Program-made: the position numbers and the translations under genes
Source of the DNA: Sclerodactyla briareus
Taxonomy: Eukaryota > Echinodermata > Holothuroidea > Dendrochirotida > Sclerodactylidae
Length of the DNA: 64,000 nucleotides
Assembly: GCA_026419785.1 (NCBI GenBank)
Contig: JAODTK010000566.1
Span: forward strand, 31,001-95,000
Reading direction: 5' to 3'
Shown: positions 1-12,740 of the stretch, in pieces
Position numbering within the stretch: the stretch's first letter is position 1
Layout: each line of letters opens with the position of its first letter
The notes under the pieces: generated by a model
Databases searched by the model: none
Seen by the model: the letters and a program-made list of their open reading frames with translations, nothing else
What the model was told of the DNA's origin: nothing

Positions 1-1064
1 ATTAATAATAAAAAAAAAAAAAACTGTAGTCAATAGCAAATAGAAATGGGAATATATGTTGTGCTTCCGGACATCGTTGAAATTCATGATGTACTCACAA
101 ATAAGAATCATATTTGATCAGTGTTACAAATTAGTTGGTGCATTCATTTCGTGATGTTTAGAATATATAGGTCAATATGCGTAAATATCTTCCAGCTCAC
201 ATAGTACACAATAATTTCACTTTGCTATCAACCGGAATGAAGTTTGTTATTAGATTCATCCGGTAATTGCTGTAAGCATGCCACATGTGTGACAGAACCC
301 ATTATGTCAGCGGCTACTGGGATTCATATTGTGATGATCAGGTAATTATGCGATTATGCCATGATTTTGACTGTGTATGTAATATGATATTCACTTAATA
401 ATTCTGAATATATGACGAGCAAGAAACCGACAGCATATTTGTTCTTTCAGTAATTCGCATGCTCTTTAAAAATTATGGTCATGTAACAAATATTCCACAA
501 ACTAGTACAAGGACATGTCAAACCGCATTTTGGAAATTCAATCATGTGTCTTGTTGAATTATTTCATTACTTCGAAGGAAGTGAATACGTCGCAACAGGA
601 ACGATTGCGAAGCCCGCTCATGAACTCTAAGCAGCAATCGTGCCATCAGATCAAAAGTACATGTTTTGCATTGAATCTTCTCATTGCAGTTGCTGATGCC
701 CCTGTATACACAGATGTGTTCATTTCTCACATCATTATGGTGTTCTTTGAACACAGTTGCCGGAACAATAAGTGCCTCACATCTAGAGAAGTAGCTATGG
801 GCTACGCAATCCGAACTGGACGTTATTAGATTAGAAACAGCGGCCTCATCTAATCTGAAATATCATGAACAACCCACTGGGATCCCCTTTCATCTTTCCG
901 ATGCGGTTTGACATTTCATGTCAAAGACTATGAATTGCCGTTTAGAATAACATGCGGTAAACTCAGCTATGGGTACTGACAGTGAGATGTATCAATTGGG
1001 AACTACTAGATTTCGCAGATACTATTCGAATTCATTACACCATGTGTACTACGAACATGGTTTA

Positions 1065-1613
1065 TCATCTAGCTTCGTATTCCGCTCCCAAAATTCGCCA
1101 GCGGTGCTTGAAAAAGTTAACACCCTTGTTTTCAACATACGGGCAATTGTCTTTTTGTCTAACAGAAAAAACATCAACACTGAAACTATGAAAATTGAGC
1201 AATAAGATGAAATTAGTAAAGGAAAAATATGTATCAACTTCGTGAATATGGGATACCCCTAAATATGTTATGAGACCATTATCTAGAGAAAAATAATGTA
1301 CATTGTATCTGCTGTTATACATGCTATCGTCAAATTTTGTCTTACTTCTACGACAAACATGCTTTAACGAATGACAACACTGCATAACGTCATACTTGAA
1401 GTCAAGCCATTGGTATGATTTCATGTGTTCATTGATAGCTTGGGTATTTAACGAGGGCGACGGCACGGCGATTGAATGTGATAGGCCACCCCAGATACTT
1501 ACATTGTGCCTAATACTGCTGATATCAGTAATCTCCGTAACCCAGTCTACTGTCGTCCTCGTGTCAAACACCTCATTAAAAACTTCTCCAATTGCGGTTG
1601 AAAGGAATTCCAT
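1065..1613 (-). other. Longest open frame (182 codons), unknown; possible exon or chance ORF
   Basis: This is the longest ATG-started frame in the window. I do not recognise the predicted product. It has no obvious signal peptide, clear membrane segment, zinc-finger spacing or low-complexity composition, and a few scattered Cys. At this base composition a frame this long is somewhat unlikely by chance: my rough estimate is well under one expected among all the frames in 64 kb. It is therefore worth noting but is not good evidence of a gene. No neighbouring exon, promoter or poly(A) signal supports it. It could be a real exon, an eroded transposon frame or chance. Confidence 0.2.
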
Positions 1614-2049
1614 TTTGGCAACGTCGTGATGTGAGGCCAGCGTTTCCGTTGAAGATAGTCTCTATCCACCCACATAATCTACGCTGGTAATTTTACACCG
1701 AGGGCAAGATACACCGAACAAGCGGCGACACATATAAAATAGGGTTATGAATCGCAATGGGCCGGTTTGCAGGGTTTTGGGTTAAAGGTTCGTCGTCTGC
1801 GGACTAATCCTTAGTCCTAGTTCTGAATATATCTTTGGATACAATTCTCCCGTGATCAGAGAAGTCAGTATGTACCAAGCAGGTTAAAGATCCTCTACCT
1901 CGATTTATTAGTACAATGACCCTCATGTAAAGACCTAGGGCACCTTCCAGGCAAGAACGATAGGTAGCGATAGACAAGAGAAATGCGTTACGAATACCCG
2001 GTGGTAAGTAGACATTAGATAGCTATAGCCAAAATGTTTTAATATACAT

Positions 2050-2125
2050 CCATGGAGCCGGCTGTGGCCTAAGGGTCTGGATGGTAAACTTGCCCCCACC
2101 CCTCAACAGCATATCGAAGAAACCA
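2050..2125 (+). repeat. tRNA-like patch (A-box), possible SINE head
   Basis: The segment beginning near 2056 reads like the 5' half of a tRNA, and TGGCCTAAGGG at about 2065-2075 fits the Pol III A-box consensus at nearly every position. A matching B box downstream is degenerate and no cloverleaf can be closed. A decayed tRNA-derived SINE or a tRNA pseudogene is possible, and chance similarity cannot be excluded. Confidence 0.25.
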
Positions 2126-5100
2126 CAGCCGTGGGGTTAATGTATAAAAGAAATGTAAGCTTAGCTGCCCCCTTGTATTGGCCTCGTGCCCTTTGCATTG
2201 GTCTCTACAAACCTCTATGGTTTCGAGTACCAGAGTTAATATCTACCATTTTTATCCTTGAATGCGGTCAGATAATCAATCGAGACGATTTGATGATAGT
2301 TGTCGAGAGAATTCTACGATTTCACAACATAGAACAATATTTATTCCTGAGTATCTAATGTAGGTCGAAAGTAAACATTGTGACAACTAGGTAGGAGCCA
2401 ATCACTTAGAGTGAGGAGACACCCAAACCTGATCTGCAGAAAGTGTTACCATCACCCATTCAGACGGCATTGTTGCTTCTCAATACATGTTGTGTCTCGA
2501 TTCCGATATCCTTTTTATGGTGCTGGCGGGGTTGCGATAAGTGATGAAACAAAGGCATTACTTTACCAAATTTCGCTGTTACGTGAGGCTCTTCCCCTCA
2601 TACATTATAGTGTTATCAGGTTATCAGCATTACAAGATAATATTTAGAACATGTATATGGGTATCACGAGCTTATGTGTCGAGCCGGAATTACTACTAGC
2701 TACAGAGAATTATCTCCCTGCTAGACAGTGCGGGAGCTAGACCAGAAACGGGATGAAAGTTGGAATTCACCGAAGTGTGAACACCTATGGCTAACGAATG
2801 CTGCAGCACAGTCGTTTCAACAAAATGTGAGATGTTCGACAAACCAATGTATGTATACAGTTCGATTATTAGCTGACCTGTCAGCTATCTAATCGCGAAC
2901 GTATGCCATATATGCCATATTATTGACAAGTCTATCGTAGGTGTAGTAGTATATCTGACGAGTAGAGGGTGCAATCCAGTCTGTTGGATGTCACAGTTGA
3001 GTGTATCTCGTAGAGTACACGCTAGTACCATATATAGCCAGTTAAACGTATTTTAGAGCGCAGTGATGTTTCCGAAGGATTGGACTCCACCTCCCAGTCA
3101 GCAGTGCTTCACACCGGCCATAGGGATAATGACTACAAAGCTGAACCTCACTCACATTACCTGGTAAAATTGCGTACACAGTAGAACCAGGCTCATTGCA
3201 CACATCCAAACCTCTACTGGGTTTGTGAGAAACTAATCATATGATGTGTAAATTCCAATAACAGCATGTACACATATCTACGCTAAAAATAAAAAGCACG
3301 TTTATTGAACCTAATAACTGTTATAACCCGCTGTCATTCCTATCGCATCCAGCATTCAGCAAGGGCATTCAACTGCCTTAATCAGCCAGCAGTCATTCCC
3401 TATGGAGCGAATATTTTCCTCGGCATTTCAATTAATGTCGGCGAATCCAACATCAGGCCTACTCTTAGCCTAGAACGGTAGATCTCCTTTAGCTTCTTTG
3501 GTGGTCGTAGCTGTTAGGTATGTTGTGATAAACAGTATAGGCAGGGGAGGGAAACAACAATATTCAAGGATTTTTTTTTACTATGTACGATCTCACCTAT
3601 AAACAGGTATTTATAGTAATGCTATCATACGAAGAAAAACAGGAGTGTAGCTTGAAGGTCTCTGAATCGAAGACCGCCGAGGGAACACCTGTGGCTAATT
3701 CGACCCAACACTAAGGATGCATGCATGCCTTTATCTACAGGCATTACTCGGGTGGAGACGTGCAATTGAGGCTTTAGGGAAACAATGCTACCTATGCATA
3801 ACGCTTGAGGGTAATTTTTTTAAATTAAATTATATTTAACAACATTAGCATGTGAAAAAGGTAACAGGACTGTGTCTATATAAAAAGGGTGCATCGACTT
3901 TTGTTGACACCCCATAACATTTGTAACCATTGACCGGGGGGGTACGTGAGGCTGCGATGAGTAGATATACACCCCCAAAACCATCAGGGGATGTTGTCAT
4001 CACAGAGTGTGATTGTCTTGGGGTAATATTTTAACAGAGTTCACCGAGTTCACCGAGAATGTGTAGTCATTGAATATTGTCCATGTGTCTGTTGTCAAGA
4101 ACATTATCATCGCTGGATGCCTCCACCCATTCCAATTCGCCGTCAGTTTCTGACTCAATGAGAGCTACAGATTAACTCTCCGGAATAAATTATGACTGAA
4201 AGAATGAACACAACGTTGTTATAATCAAGACAAATATCATCACAAGAGTATAAGTATCGATCTCTGGCCATTAGTGAAAGAGCGACACAATTTTGGCGAG
4301 TTTGGATTAAAAAAAAACAAAAAAAACTTACGTTATATTCCAGTTACTAGCTACAATCTCAACCGTAAGCATTCAGCGTAGGTGTATCCAATTATTCCTG
4401 GAATGATCAGAAAACACAAACTATCTATTGCCTGGTTGAAAAAAAAAATGCTGAATACCGTTCAGAGCAACGAGTTTAGGCAGGTATTTTACTAGGGGGT
4501 CTGGTTGGGAATAGTGTAAAACAACTGGTATTAGGAGATGAAGGTTATTTTGAGATAAACAGTCCGAGATTCAAAATCGCTTGAATAAGGACAGGTGTAT
4601 TATGAAAAAAATCAAGCGTGAGAATAATCTGTTGAACAAGGGGCATCGAGGAAGTAGATACATCCCCTAAAAACTAACCCGGTAAGGGTTACTAGAGTTC
4701 CTTCAAATAGTAACGTGATTGTGCAACGTTGACTTTATTTTTTTTAAAACCGACTGTATTATGTGATTCCTTCCATTACGCCAAGCTGCTGGTGTTACTC
4801 TGGCTATAATTTGCTCGCAGTGAGTGGCGGCAACCGACTCCCTAACGCATCTTATACAATAGGCATTTTGTAGCCGCCATTTCCGAGGCACGAAACCCAT
4901 GGACTGGGTGGTACGCACCCATGACTTCAGATGGTCAAGGGCAGCGGGGACGCTTGCTACAGGCCTCCTACACGAAAAATTTGAGTAATGGAGTAGTTAA
5001 ACAAAACAACAACTCACTGGTGCACATGCGCCACAATGGAAAAACAATAATCTTACAAAAGAAATATGTTCAGACTAATCTATTAAAATAAAAGTGATAT

Positions 5101-5209
5101 GAAATGAAGATGGGTGTTAGTAATAAATAAACTTATGAAGTCGTTCACGAAACATAACATCACAGCGTGATGTAAGCTAAGAGGTTTCAACCTCCTAATG
5201 AAGGTGTCC

Positions 5210-5485
5210 CCAGATCTCATTCATAGTATATAGTCCAGCACCGCTCCCAGATACACCTGCCTAGGTCCCAACGATCCAGGTAGTCTGACTGGTAGGCCCT
5301 CGGCGACACCGCCCAACGCTCCAAGAGAATGGAAAGAGCTACCCCCGCTACGTCAGAAATTCACCCTCGACCGACAGTTTTAAGAAAGCGCTCAAAACTG
5401 TTTTGTTTTAATTGTATTTTTGATTATTTGTGTACACGCTATGGTACGCACTTTGTGGGTGAATAGCGTCTAAATTCTGATATCT
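5210..5485 (+). mobile_element. L2/CR1-like LINE, 3' end fragment
   Basis: This is the extreme 3' end of a non-LTR retrotransposon. The conceptual translation contains APREWKELP, corresponding to the family's usual APRLWNSLP. After a one-base frameshift it continues as SFKKALKTVLF followed by a stop (about 5368-5409), the usual C-terminus of L2/CR1-type ORF2 proteins. The 3' UTR that follows ends in an inverted repeat, ACGCTA (5436-5441) and TAGCGT (5464-5469), then a TAAAT-like stretch. The 5' end is truncated and upstream similarity is weak. The copy is dead. Assignment to L2/CR1 is by motif recognition; the exact clade is not resolved. Confidence 0.6.
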
Positions 5486-6550
5486 TGTTAGTATTCGTGT
5501 CCAGCACAGAGCCCTAGTAACAAAGCTAACGTACGTAAATCATTACTACGTTAGCACCATACCTGCTACAACTACAAAGTTGCATTTGCGCAGTGTATTC
5601 TTTTTCGCGAATAAGTCTAGGGAAAGCGGCTAATAGGCTACAAATGTTCGGTGATAGTGGAATATGGGAAGTAGCGAAAAATTCTCCAGTGTTCGCGGGG
5701 TATGAGGTCATAAGCGTGTTTTCGTATTGGTTTTTGAATTAGACTGCATGTATGATGTGGGTTTATATTATTTATGTCACATGAAAGCGCGCTTTTGACC
5801 AAAAGATATTCTATTTCCGTTTTTTCCATTTCATGCAAACATTTTTGTAAGATAATAAAATACACGCCCAACAAACATCCATGAGTATGAAACAGGCTAA
5901 GCCTATATCGGTTATATTATGCCTAATTCCGTATGATTCTTCAGAATGATCGTTTGTATTTATGCGAACGGTCATTCATTATATACATTAGCAGTCGTTA
6001 TTCGTATTCCTGGTCACTTTATTAAGATGATATGGCTACGTTCTGTATTCTGAGTATGCAATTATCATTCATGTCATTCCAGATTCAGGCCAAGCGTTTG
6101 TACATTTTCACAGACTTTTTAGGGTCCATACGTGGTTCCAACTTGCAGTTTTCTGCATTTTTCTCTGGGTAAAAGCGCTCTCAGGCCGATAGAGATTTTT
6201 AAAGATGTTCGAATATGGTTGGTAGAGCGAAATATTGGTTGGGTTAGATTTATAAAGATTAGAGAGATATGCATGTGCAGCGTAACTATGAGCCATGACA
6301 AAACAACAGTAAATACTAAAGCGACATGATGGACTGAATGCTGCATTCTGCTCTAAGATGGTACAGTCGTTGGAGAAGATGTGTCGTAGTTTGGCGCTGA
6401 ATTCTATCAGTGCTGATATGAGGTTTGTGAAGTGAGTTCTGGTTCCACACATGCTATTTTGCCGCGATTTGTACACACAGTTTTCTTCCCTTTTGGGACT
6501 GATTGTGGCTTCGGGTCTCTCATATGATTTGTCCTCCCGACTTTTGTCAC

Positions 6551-6617
6551 TAACTAAACTAAACTAAACTAAACTAAACTAAACTAAACTAAACTAAACT
6601 AACTAAACTAAACTAAA
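6551..6617. repeat. (ACTAA)n microsatellite
   Basis: About thirteen near-perfect 5-bp units (AAACT register), with one interruption where a unit is shortened to four bases near 6600. It resembles no telomere repeat known to me and lies in otherwise unique-looking DNA. Confidence 0.95.
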
Positions 6618-7551
6618 AATATATAAACCTGTACTTGATACTCAAACTCTTCTCCGATCTGTCTAGTGGTTTGTTGTCGAATGCGAAAGTTGAATGCATG
6701 GGAAGTGTCTTCTTCATCCAAGAGGCCAATAATGTATGGATAAACTATTCAATGCTCACCAATAGTAATAATATATGGATGCATGTTTATACGGTCTTAG
6801 AGCTCAATCAGATTCACCGATATTTATTACTTAGCCCCAGAAATTCAAACCATCTCTTTTCCAATCCTTTTTTGTAGTTGATGCCAATGACAGTTTCGGT
6901 TTCAAGAATCAATTCGCGTTTTCGTTCGAAGCTCAGTTGATCGAGAATGACGATGTGTCATTTATTATCGGGTTCTTCTCGTTCCACGGGAACATCACTT
7001 ACAAACGTTTGCAACTGTGCATTAGATATTATATCAGAAGGAAGTATGGGAAGTGTATAGGTTCGTCTCTCGGTTCCATAACTGTGAAGACCATCACGAG
7101 TATTCTATAGTATCATAAAATAATTAGTGCATGTCATGGTAGCGTATAGGAAAACTTCAGCTGTCTTGCGTTATTTTCTGTTCATTGAGTCATGTCGAAA
7201 TCTTGTTACATAACCATGACAGACAACAAGATACCATAATAACAAATAATACAATGATCACTTAACCCATGTCCGAACATGTATTCCATTTGCCATACAA
7301 TATCAATGGATATTCCGCGATGGGATCGTGCAGGGTGGCAGCAAAACCAAAATCGGGATGATAACATCGTATTCAGGTCATCGATGTTGTAGATATTGTG
7401 ATGGAGTGTTAATATCACTGACATCGTTTCATCAACACCCATCGTTACACTCCGACTATTTTGTATGTATATGGGCAGATATGTCAAATTCTGACGTTAT
7501 TGTCATTTATTATATCATACTGAAGTAACTACCAAAATAAACTGTTCTTAT

Positions 7552-8130
7552 AATGATAATAAGAAATAATAATAATAGTGACCATTTTATAGCGCCTTTT
7601 CGAAAAGATACAAGGCGCTGTGAACACTTAAGGAAAAACAAGAAGAAAGAATACAACACACGTGATAATGTATGTTACACAGATTAATGTCTCTTGAGGG
7701 GACGCTTGAAGACGGTGGTGGAAGGGGAGCTGGTCACATCGCTAGGGAAACGATTCCACAGCTTCGGAGCGATGGCGGAAAAACGTCGATCGCTACCCAG
7801 TGTAGGTGAGAAGCATTTGTCGAGTAGATCTGCTACGAAGGTTGCGGTTGGTTCGTTTAGAAGAGATCATCTCAGACACGTACTGTGGAGCCTCCCTGTG
7901 TAGTGCTTTGAACGTTAATGTGAGAGTTTTGAAGCAGATGCGCTGGGGGATGCGAAGCCAGTGAAGCTGCTGAATCAGGGTGTTGTAGGTGTGAATTTCG
8001 GTTGCTGATAAATTCAACGGGCTGCTTTGTTCTGAAGGAGTTGAAGACGATGAATGTTGCTCACGTAGGTATGCTGAGGAGAGAATTACAGTAGTCCAGA
8101 CGAGATGTAATCAATGACCTGACTGCACTG
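7552..8130 (-). mobile_element. L2/CR1-like LINE, 5'-truncated 3' end
   Basis: Read on the minus strand, this is the last third of the thumb/C-terminal region of an L2/CR1-type ORF2. In order there is TSRLDYCNSLL (about 8085-8115), HRLQLLQNKAAR in another frame, then LHWLRIPQRICFKTLTLTFK (about 7900-7965) and KALHREAPQYVSEMI. A further frame gives FSAIAPKLWNRFP and a C-terminal FKRPLKRH followed by a stop at 7684-7686. These correspond to the family motifs SRLDYCNSLL, LHWLPVRQRI, APxLWNSLP and FKxxLKxHLF. At least two frameshifts and one internal stop make it a pseudogene. The 3' UTR has an 8-bp inverted repeat, AGCGCCTT at 7591-7598 and AAGGCGCT at 7612-7619, and ends in an (ATT)n tail at 7552-7578. 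No upstream RT catalytic domain is retained, as expected for a 5'-truncated insertion. Confidence 0.8.
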
Positions 8131-8185
8131 TGGCAACGCTATAACTGTCAAATTCTAGATGAGTGGCAATCACACATGCTTGATT

Positions 8186-8296
8186 AGCTATCTATTATTA
8201 TCTATCGATCTATCTATCTATCTATCTATCTATCTATTCTATCTATCTATCTCTCTATCTATCTATCTATCTAGCTATCTATCTATCTATCTATCC
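8186..8296. repeat. (TATC)n microsatellite
   Basis: About 110 bp of TATC units with a few substitutions and indels. The 73-codon serine/leucine/tyrosine-rich frame across it is an artefact of the repeat. Confidence 0.95.
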
Positions 8297-8299
8297 CCA

Positions 8300-11200
8300 A
8301 AAATACAATGTTCGTGCTGCGCGTGTCTCCTTGGAGATTCTACTAACTCTTCAAACAAATTCCATAGCATTTCAATATAGCATATGGGCTTATTCATCCG
8401 TTTTTTGGTGGTTCACCAGAGGCTAAAATGTACCTATCGGTTTAATTTTGCGATTCTCATGTTTCATCTAGAAATTCATTCATTTGAATTCCTGGTATTC
8501 CTCATAAAATATGATTATTTTTAGACTGAAACATGATGAGCGAGGACGCTTCGTACTACTGATAATTTTAGCTCGGTTTAGCTCGGATTACCTCGGTTGA
8601 TAGAGGTTAGGACTAGTAACCGGAAGGTTACTTTTCCGATGTAATTTGAGTACAATGTGCGCCTATAATCGCGCAGATTGCAACTTATACTCTCCGGGAT
8701 TGTCGGAGACGACGTAACCAAAGGTTCCTGTGACCGGGGTAATATCCCTTTTTAAAGCGTTCTGTGAATGCCTACGACCATTGAAAGCGTTATATTAGCA
8801 AGCGAATAATAATATACTTCTCTAAGGATTGGACTGAATTGTTGATTGTTTCTCTTTGAACCACAACGGAATTTTGAAAGAAATATCGTAATAACAACGG
8901 TGGGCAATGGATACATCAGTGACCCGCTTGATTCCCGGAATGTCTGCATTTTCTGACGAGAAACACGCGCCAGCTTGTATTTTGATACAGAGATACCAGT
9001 CACTCATAGTCAAACTCCTTAAAACATATTCAGCTATACAACTAAAAAGATGGAAGAACGTCATGGTCAGATGAAGTCCTGACATTTATTTAACACATGT
9101 CCATCTCTACACCTAGCCGTCCGTGAACAAGTGTTATTTCTCAGAATTGTTGGCGGAATGCACGACTCTGAGTCGAAAATTGTTGAGAATTAGTACGAGG
9201 CTATCACAGCAGCAAAACAGTTGTGACCGGTGTTAGCGACTTTGTGATTTCTATACTCACTAGGTGAGTAAGCATCATATTGTGTGGATACATGATAATC
9301 ACGTGCCAGTTTAGCAGTAGAAAATGACCAAGGTAATGGTCGCGTCCATCGTACCATTATATGTTTGATTATTAGAATGAAGTATTTATCATTGGCGACG
9401 TTATTAGGAGGTAAGAAATGAACACATAAACATGTGGAGTTTGAAGTCGTATACAGAATAACAGACACCCAGGCCAGCACGGCTACATCGAGAAAAAAAA
9501 TGGATCACGAATTATCTGTGTCTAAAGGGCAATCGTCTTCAGGAACTGTGGTTTGACTATATCTCTGTCGTGTATGTGTTGTAATCGGGCGTTTATGTTT
9601 CCGCATAAATTATTGGGATTGACACGGATAACCTGGTATCAATATGGCCTGAATAATTTAATCCCTCATCGTGATGATTGAAATTCGTTATTTGAAGGTA
9701 CCTGCACGGAGTCTGTACGTCTGTATACGGTCGTGCAACTACCATCAGAAACTCTTGTCACTCCTTAGTACAACATATTAATACGAGTCAAGAACAGCAT
9801 GTCATTTTTATCGTCAATAGCTGCATATTTTCTCGGCAATCGTCTTGGTATTGGCGGTTTGGATCATAACAACGAAAATTACTAGACACATGCCAATCAA
9901 TGAATCCGGGCGGTGGCACACGTCTGATGCAATCTTTCTTCATGATACCACGAAGTTGCTGACAGACACCAGACCTTGTTGCTCTGTGACACTCATTTTC
10001 AGGACCCGTCGTGGACTTCGGATCGACACACGTAGGATTCTTGTGAGCATATGTTCAATGTCAGCATTTGCTAGCAGCAGTGAGATCACCCTGAGGTCAA
10101 GATCTATGTGACGATGTTTATTAAGATACTAGAATAAAGGAAACCAAAAGTTTACTAAGTTCATCCTCCTTGCGGAACAATGTCCCCGAACAACGAGTGT
10201 GAGCTTGATTTATCCTAGTGGACGGGTTTCGTGTTCACAAGACAGAACATAAATTCCATTACTTCCACATTTCCCAGCGGAAATTATCCCAAATTCACAC
10301 CGAAAACAATCAAGTTGCTGTACTCCCCCATAAATAATCTACTCATTCCAGTATCTCGGACTGCGTGTTTACAACGTTTTCGAACTTCAACGTCTGATTG
10401 ATTCAGATGACCTTTTTCTTGAACTCACAATGATAGGAAATATGAACGTATTATGGGGAAACATATACCGCTTGGACTTATCCAGGAAGGGGTCGTGATA
10501 TCGAGTTCACAAGCCAGGCGTTACACGTGACGTACAAACATATATGACTGTCATTAATGCGGATATTCCGCCTAGGAATCAACAAATAACGTTGCGTTGT
10601 GTACCGTGAGACCAATGGGTAAAACCCATGTGATTATTCTACAATGTGTTGGTGTGTGTATCATAACACATGTGTCTTTCTTCTCAGTCTATTACCGACA
10701 ACAGATGGTGGCTTATTTTCCCCGCCAAAAATTCCCGCGTTTCCTGTTTTGGAAGGCTGATCGAGGGCATCTAAATGCCGCAAGTAATTGTATGAATGAC
10801 ACGCTACGAGAGCATTGCCGAGAGATGCTAGGGATCATTTGGTGGATGATATATGACAAGATCTCAACAGAAGAAAAATCCTCACAGGGGGGTACTTTTA
10901 TTGGAGAGATATCTCCTCATGATAGTCCTTCGCCTACAAACGGACGACCTTGAATTCCAGTGGCAGGTGACGCATCAGGGATATTTCATATTGTTATTTA
11001 TAGTCCGCAAATCAAGCGACTCTATTTATAAAATTATTGATATGAGTGAGTTGATATCCATATTCCTTGAGGATTGAATATTTACGAAGCAAAGCCCATA
11101 TACTGATATGTAATGCTGTCGCTAGTTCCTAGAAGAACCATGTCGAATTAACCGAAGTGGTGCACATTGTTTAGGTGGACGTATTGTTAATGTTATAGTT

Positions 11201-12740
11201 ACTAGAGGAACTACCAACCCGGCAGGCCCGGTGAGCGTGGTAACAACGCCACGACCCTATACATAATGAACTGTTGCAAGCTGTTAAACCTCACCGGGAC
11301 ACTGGTATATCCGCACTTCAAGAGAGTGGGTTTAGCAACCGTGATAGGGTACAAAGAAGGGTTATTTTCCGTGGACACCATGTACGTACGTGACCGTATA
11401 AAAAACATTTTTTTTTTACACATCATATTGCCACTGAGGAAGTGAAGGAAGGCAATGGAAGTAGGTAATGGAAAATTATTTGACGTACTTCGGCACGTAG
11501 TCTCGAGCTTTGAATTGAATCCAAATTTCAATGCGTGAAATGGGCATCAGATGCCTGAATTGTACAACACACACCAACAAAGTTGTTGTTTGTTGTAAGA
11601 AATCCAACTTAGGCATTTACTCCGCATTTGGAATTGGTAATGACGAATTCCATTGCCTTTCATTGTTATTGAAGATTCATTCGACCGATTCATTATTGTT
11701 GAAAATTATGTTCGACCAATGGTGCAATCTCTCGCAAATGTGAGCACCGATAACTGATTCTTGTCGGAAATATCCTAGGCAACAGAGACGTGCTGAATGG
11801 CAGTGGGTTCAAGGAAAAAGTAGGCAGCACAGTGTTTTGATTTGCGGTTTTGTTGCCTCGAACCAACTTCATCATTTTGCAACATTGAATACTGATATAT
11901 TCCACGAAATGGTACAGTCGTAATGTTCATCACAAACTCTGGCGCCGTCCCTGATACTGACTGCCTGATCAGAAAGAGAGATGTTCCTCTTTCTGCAAAA
12001 GACAACGTAAGGACAAAACAGACCATACTTGAGTTAAACAGCACAGACGGATTCGATAGCCCTTGGAAACATTTTGATTGTATAATCCGTATGAATGAAT
12101 CTTATTGTTGTTACATGTCGTGTCAACAGTTGGTTACATATTGTTACGTCACCAGGTACAAATCCTTATTGACACAAGGTATTTTTTGCATCGGCTGAAC
12201 GTTACTATAATCCGTGAGCTTTAATCCCTATAATCTCTAATCTTGACTACACTTGTATTTTTCAATATTATGAACATCAAAAACGGCGTCGTTTATAAAT
12301 CTAGTATTATAATGAAAAATGACGGGTTGTGATGACTTTAGTAGTGACAATATACCGTATCAAATATCGAATCGCACTGTGCATTTCTGGTTGTCGCTAC
12401 TAAATAGCAGTTTTTTCTGAGCTAATCCAAGTTGTTTTACGGTTTTCAATCACTTTATTATTCACGATGTAATATAATTCTTGCAACACTTATTAGTGTT
12501 TTCATATCGGTCGTTCCTGTGATAGACATTCCTTGACTACCTGAACCTACTCATCCAATGTACCCATGACCGGAGAGGAAAGAAAAGGCCTCAGTAAAAA
12601 GACTTAATTCGGGTGTGGAGTTTTTCGCACTTGTCTGGAAGGTCACCATACACTTGAAGATAGGCGACGATTTTCTCACGGCTGATGACAGGCTGTTGTT
12701 AATTACTTTCAGTCTACTATCATAAACCCAAAGAATCAAG
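8300..12740. other. Unassigned DNA, no recognised gene
   Basis: The stretch contains only frames under 120 codons with no motif I recognise. A short tandem of an 11-bp TAGCTCGGTT-like unit sits near 8566-8600. Nothing else stands out on either strand. Confidence 0.5.

Larger units (their letters stand above)
1..5200. other. Unassigned AT-rich DNA, no recognised gene
   Basis: I see no recognisable protein, RNA gene or repeat family here apart from the tRNA-like patch near 2.05 kb. The minus strand carries the longest open frame of the window (1065-1613), which is listed separately. Short A/T runs occur at 1-25, 3570-3580 and 4308-4327. A TATA-like stretch near 3878-3890 has no associated gene. 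The rest reads as non-coding DNA. Confidence 0.5.

Noticed and set aside
3876-3892. TATA-box promoter
   Set aside because: TATATAAAAAGGG looks good, but no frame, initiator or gene follows. Such sequences are common in AT-rich DNA.
6551-6617. Telomeric repeat
   Set aside because: The 5-bp ACTAA unit is not a telomere repeat I know, and it sits internally in a short tract.
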